From: CAZCDS01 sp964497585
GTDB taxonomy: Bacteria; Desulfobacterota; Desulfomonilia; Desulfomonilales; Desulfomonilaceae
Direction: 5' to 3'
NCBI GenBank assembly: GCA_964497585.1
Contig: CAZCDS010000022.1
Location: forward strand, 30,919-94,918
DNA: 64,000 nt
A program made the position numbers and the translations under genes. Of this stretch, positions 62,726-64,000 are shown in pieces (the stretch's first letter is position 1; each line of letters starts with the position of its first letter). Below the pieces are notes generated by a model. The model was not told the DNA's origin and ran no database searches. It saw only the letters and a program-made list of their open reading frames with translations.

Positions 62726-63720
62726 GTTTTCCTCGAAGCGGGCGCGTCTCCCTGGAGAATACGGACCGCTTCCAGGGCATGGTATGAAATGATGAGGTCC
62801 GCTCCGGCTCGCTTGATGGAGGTGAGCGCTTCCATCATGCAGCGGTCGCCGTCTATCCACCCCTTCTCGGCCCCGGCCTTGATTATGGCGAATTCACCGC
62901 TGACATTGTACGCGGCAAGGGGCAGGTCAAAGGTATTTCGCACCCGCCAGATAACGTCCAGATAGGGGAGCGCGGGTTTGACCATGACGATGTCCGCACC
63001 CTCTTCCACGTCCATGGCCACTTCCCGCAGCGCTTCATCCGAATTGGCCGGGTCCATCTGGTAGGAACGACGGTCCCCAAATTTGGGAGGATTCTCCGCG
63101 GCTTCGCGAAACGGGCCGTAAAAGGCCGACGCGTACTTCGCCGCGTAGGACATGATGGGGACCCATTCAAAACCGGCCTCGTCGAGCCCTTCCCGTATGG
63201 CCCCGACTCTCCCGTCCATCATATCGCTCGGCGCGACGATATCCGCTCCGGCACGGGCGTGGGAGAGCGCCATCTTTGTGAGCAATTCCAGGGTCATATC
63301 ATTGTCCACGTCGCCGTCTTTGATGATCCCGCAGTGACCGTGGTCAGTATATTCGCAGAGGCAGACGTCGGTTATCACCATCAAGTCCTTGTACGCCTTC
63401 TTTATCTGCGCGACGGCCTGCTGAACGATCCCGTTCTTCGCGTACCCTTCAGAGCCGACCGGGTCCTTCTTCTCGGGAATCCCGAAGAGCAGAATCGCGG
63501 GTATACCTCTCTCCACCGGCTCCCGCAGCTCCTTGACAAGCTGGTCGGACGAGAGCTGAAACTGACCTGGCATGCTGCTGATGGGGGTCCTCACACCCTT
63601 GCCGGGACAGACAAAGAAGGGCAGAATGAAGTCAGAGACGTCGAGCCGGACTTCACGCACCATGCTGCGGAGCGTTTCCGTCCTCCGCAGCCGCCGGGGC
63701 CGATATTCGGGAAAGTGCAT
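62722..63720 (-). CDS. hemB: Porphobilinogen synthase (delta-aminolevulinate dehydratase)
   Basis: About 332 residues, joining two aminolevulinate molecules to porphobilinogen. It starts MHFPEYRPRRLRRTETLRSM, with GGAG about 6 bases upstream. Family motifs are present: LPFFVCPGKG, FGIPEKKDPVGS, the metal-site DVCLCEYTDHGHCG, APSDMMDGRVGAI with the MSYAAKYASAFYGPFR Schiff-base lysine block, and MVKPALPYLDV with the second active-site lysine. The frame stays open upstream into the AT-rich end of the window and would add about 85 residues of unrelated coiled coil. That extension is rejected because the normal start and length are reached at 63720. Confidence 0.95.
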   Translation of the reverse strand: MHFPEYRPRRLRRTETLRSMVREVRLDVSDFILPFFVCPGKGVRTPISSMPGQFQLSSDQLVKELREPVERGIPAILLFGIPEKKDPVGSEGYAKNGIVQQAVAQIKKAYKDLMVITDVCLCEYTDHGHCGIIKDGDVDNDMTLELLTKMALSHARAGADIVAPSDMMDGRVGAIREGLDEAGFEWVPIMSYAAKYASAFYGPFREAAENPPKFGDRRSYQMDPANSDEALREVAMDVEEGADIVMVKPALPYLDVIWRVRNTFDLPLAAYNVSGEFAIIKAGAEKGWIDGDRCMMEALTSIKRAGADLIISYHALEAVRILQGDAPASRKT

Positions 63721-63760
63721 GGGAACTCCATGTCTTTTTGGTAGGAGTTCGCCGGGGAGG

Positions 63761-64000
63761 GCCGATTTTGAAAAAGGCCCCCCCCCCGATAATTTAGCCA
63801 ATTTTTTAAGGTTTTTTTGGGATTTTTCGATTTTGTCTTCGATAAGGTCAGTTATTGCTTTTTTTCCTGAGCTGGCTATAGATTCTAAAAAATTTTCAAT
63901 CTCGCCTTTAATTTCTTTGATTCTGGCTTCGACTTGAGAAAGTTCCTCCTTGTATGGATTTTTCTGTTTCTGCAATGTTCAGCCAGATCCATCATTACCT
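63761..64000 (-). pseudogene. AT-rich fragment resembling the coiled-coil tail of a serine recombinase
   Basis: After a run of ten C residues (63778-63787) the sequence becomes strongly AT-rich, unlike the rest of the window. The minus strand encodes NPYKEELSQVEARIKEIKGE followed by IENFLESIASSG and KSQKNLKKLAKL, a charged coiled coil like the C-terminal region of large serine recombinases. An in-frame stop lies just upstream. The plausible continuation (MDLAEH) is in another frame, so the piece is frameshifted or contains an error. It is cut by the window end. Either a mobile-element remnant upstream of hemB or an assembly join. Confidence 0.4.

Noticed and set aside
63721..63975. N-terminal extension of HemB by about 85 residues
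   Set aside because: The normal HemB start with a ribosome-binding site is at 63720; the extension is coiled-coil sequence of different base composition across a C10 run.

Overview
The window is GC-rich bacterial chromosome, densely coded on both strands. Its gene content suggests a strictly anaerobic deltaproteobacterium (Desulfobacterota), probably a sulfate reducer or syntroph similar to Desulfomonile or Syntrophobacterales. The reasons are a tungsten aldehyde:ferredoxin oxidoreductase, a four-subunit 2-oxoacid:ferredoxin oxidoreductase, two DUF362 proteins and a polyferredoxin, an ORP/NifX-like protein behind a sigma-54 promoter, and hemB overlapping an AhbD-type radical SAM haem synthase (the siroheme-dependent haem route). 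The genus is an inference; no rRNA or tRNA gene was found.

Layout. 1-5684: end of a branched-chain amino-acid ABC transporter operon (livH', livM, livG, livF), then an iron alcohol dehydrogenase and an aldehyde:ferredoxin oxidoreductase. 5685-7884: NifX-like gene with a consensus -24/-12 promoter and upstream dyads, then a Tat-exported metallo-beta-lactamase-fold hydrolase. 8437-20592: a complete type I-E CRISPR-Cas locus (cas3, cse1, cse2, cas7e, cas5e, cas6e, cas1, cas2) reading directly into an array of 45 repeats. It is preceded by a 50-residue N-terminal fragment of a second cse1, and the array contains a block of variant repeats flanked by hybrid repeats. 20799-31679: DUF362-ferredoxin, P3-type ATPase, PilZ protein, oxaloacetate/pyruvate carboxyltransferase, a DHH-CBS-tRNA nucleotidyltransferase fusion and a DUF3999-like membrane protein. 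31857-43987: a Ser/Thr phospho-signalling neighbourhood (FHA, PP2C, Hanks kinase), an SH3 lipoprotein, LemA, a Tat-DUF362/polyferredoxin pair, a 58-aa aromatic-rich peptide behind a strong promoter, a 56-aa HTH protein and alaS.

44496-51159 holds what I judge the most interesting locus. A histidine kinase and OmpR-type regulator lie divergent from three overlapping genes: a polytopic VIT/vWA protein ending in a PEP-CTERM sorting signal, an exosortase, and an EpsI-like accessory protein. In layout it looks like the exosortase counterpart of the dedicated sortase systems of marine proteobacteria, which also pair one VIT/vWA target with its own kinase and regulator.

51341-63720: Old Yellow Enzyme family reductase, ankyrin lipoprotein, orphan DNA methyltransferase, the por/vor-type operon, a pentapeptide-repeat protein with a C-terminal TIR-like nucleotide-binding domain, a glyoxalase II-like hydrolase, ahbD and hemB. 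The last ~220 bases are abruptly AT-rich and encode a broken coiled-coil segment like the tail of a serine recombinase. They are joined to the hemB upstream region through a C10 run, so they are either an insertion or an assembly join.
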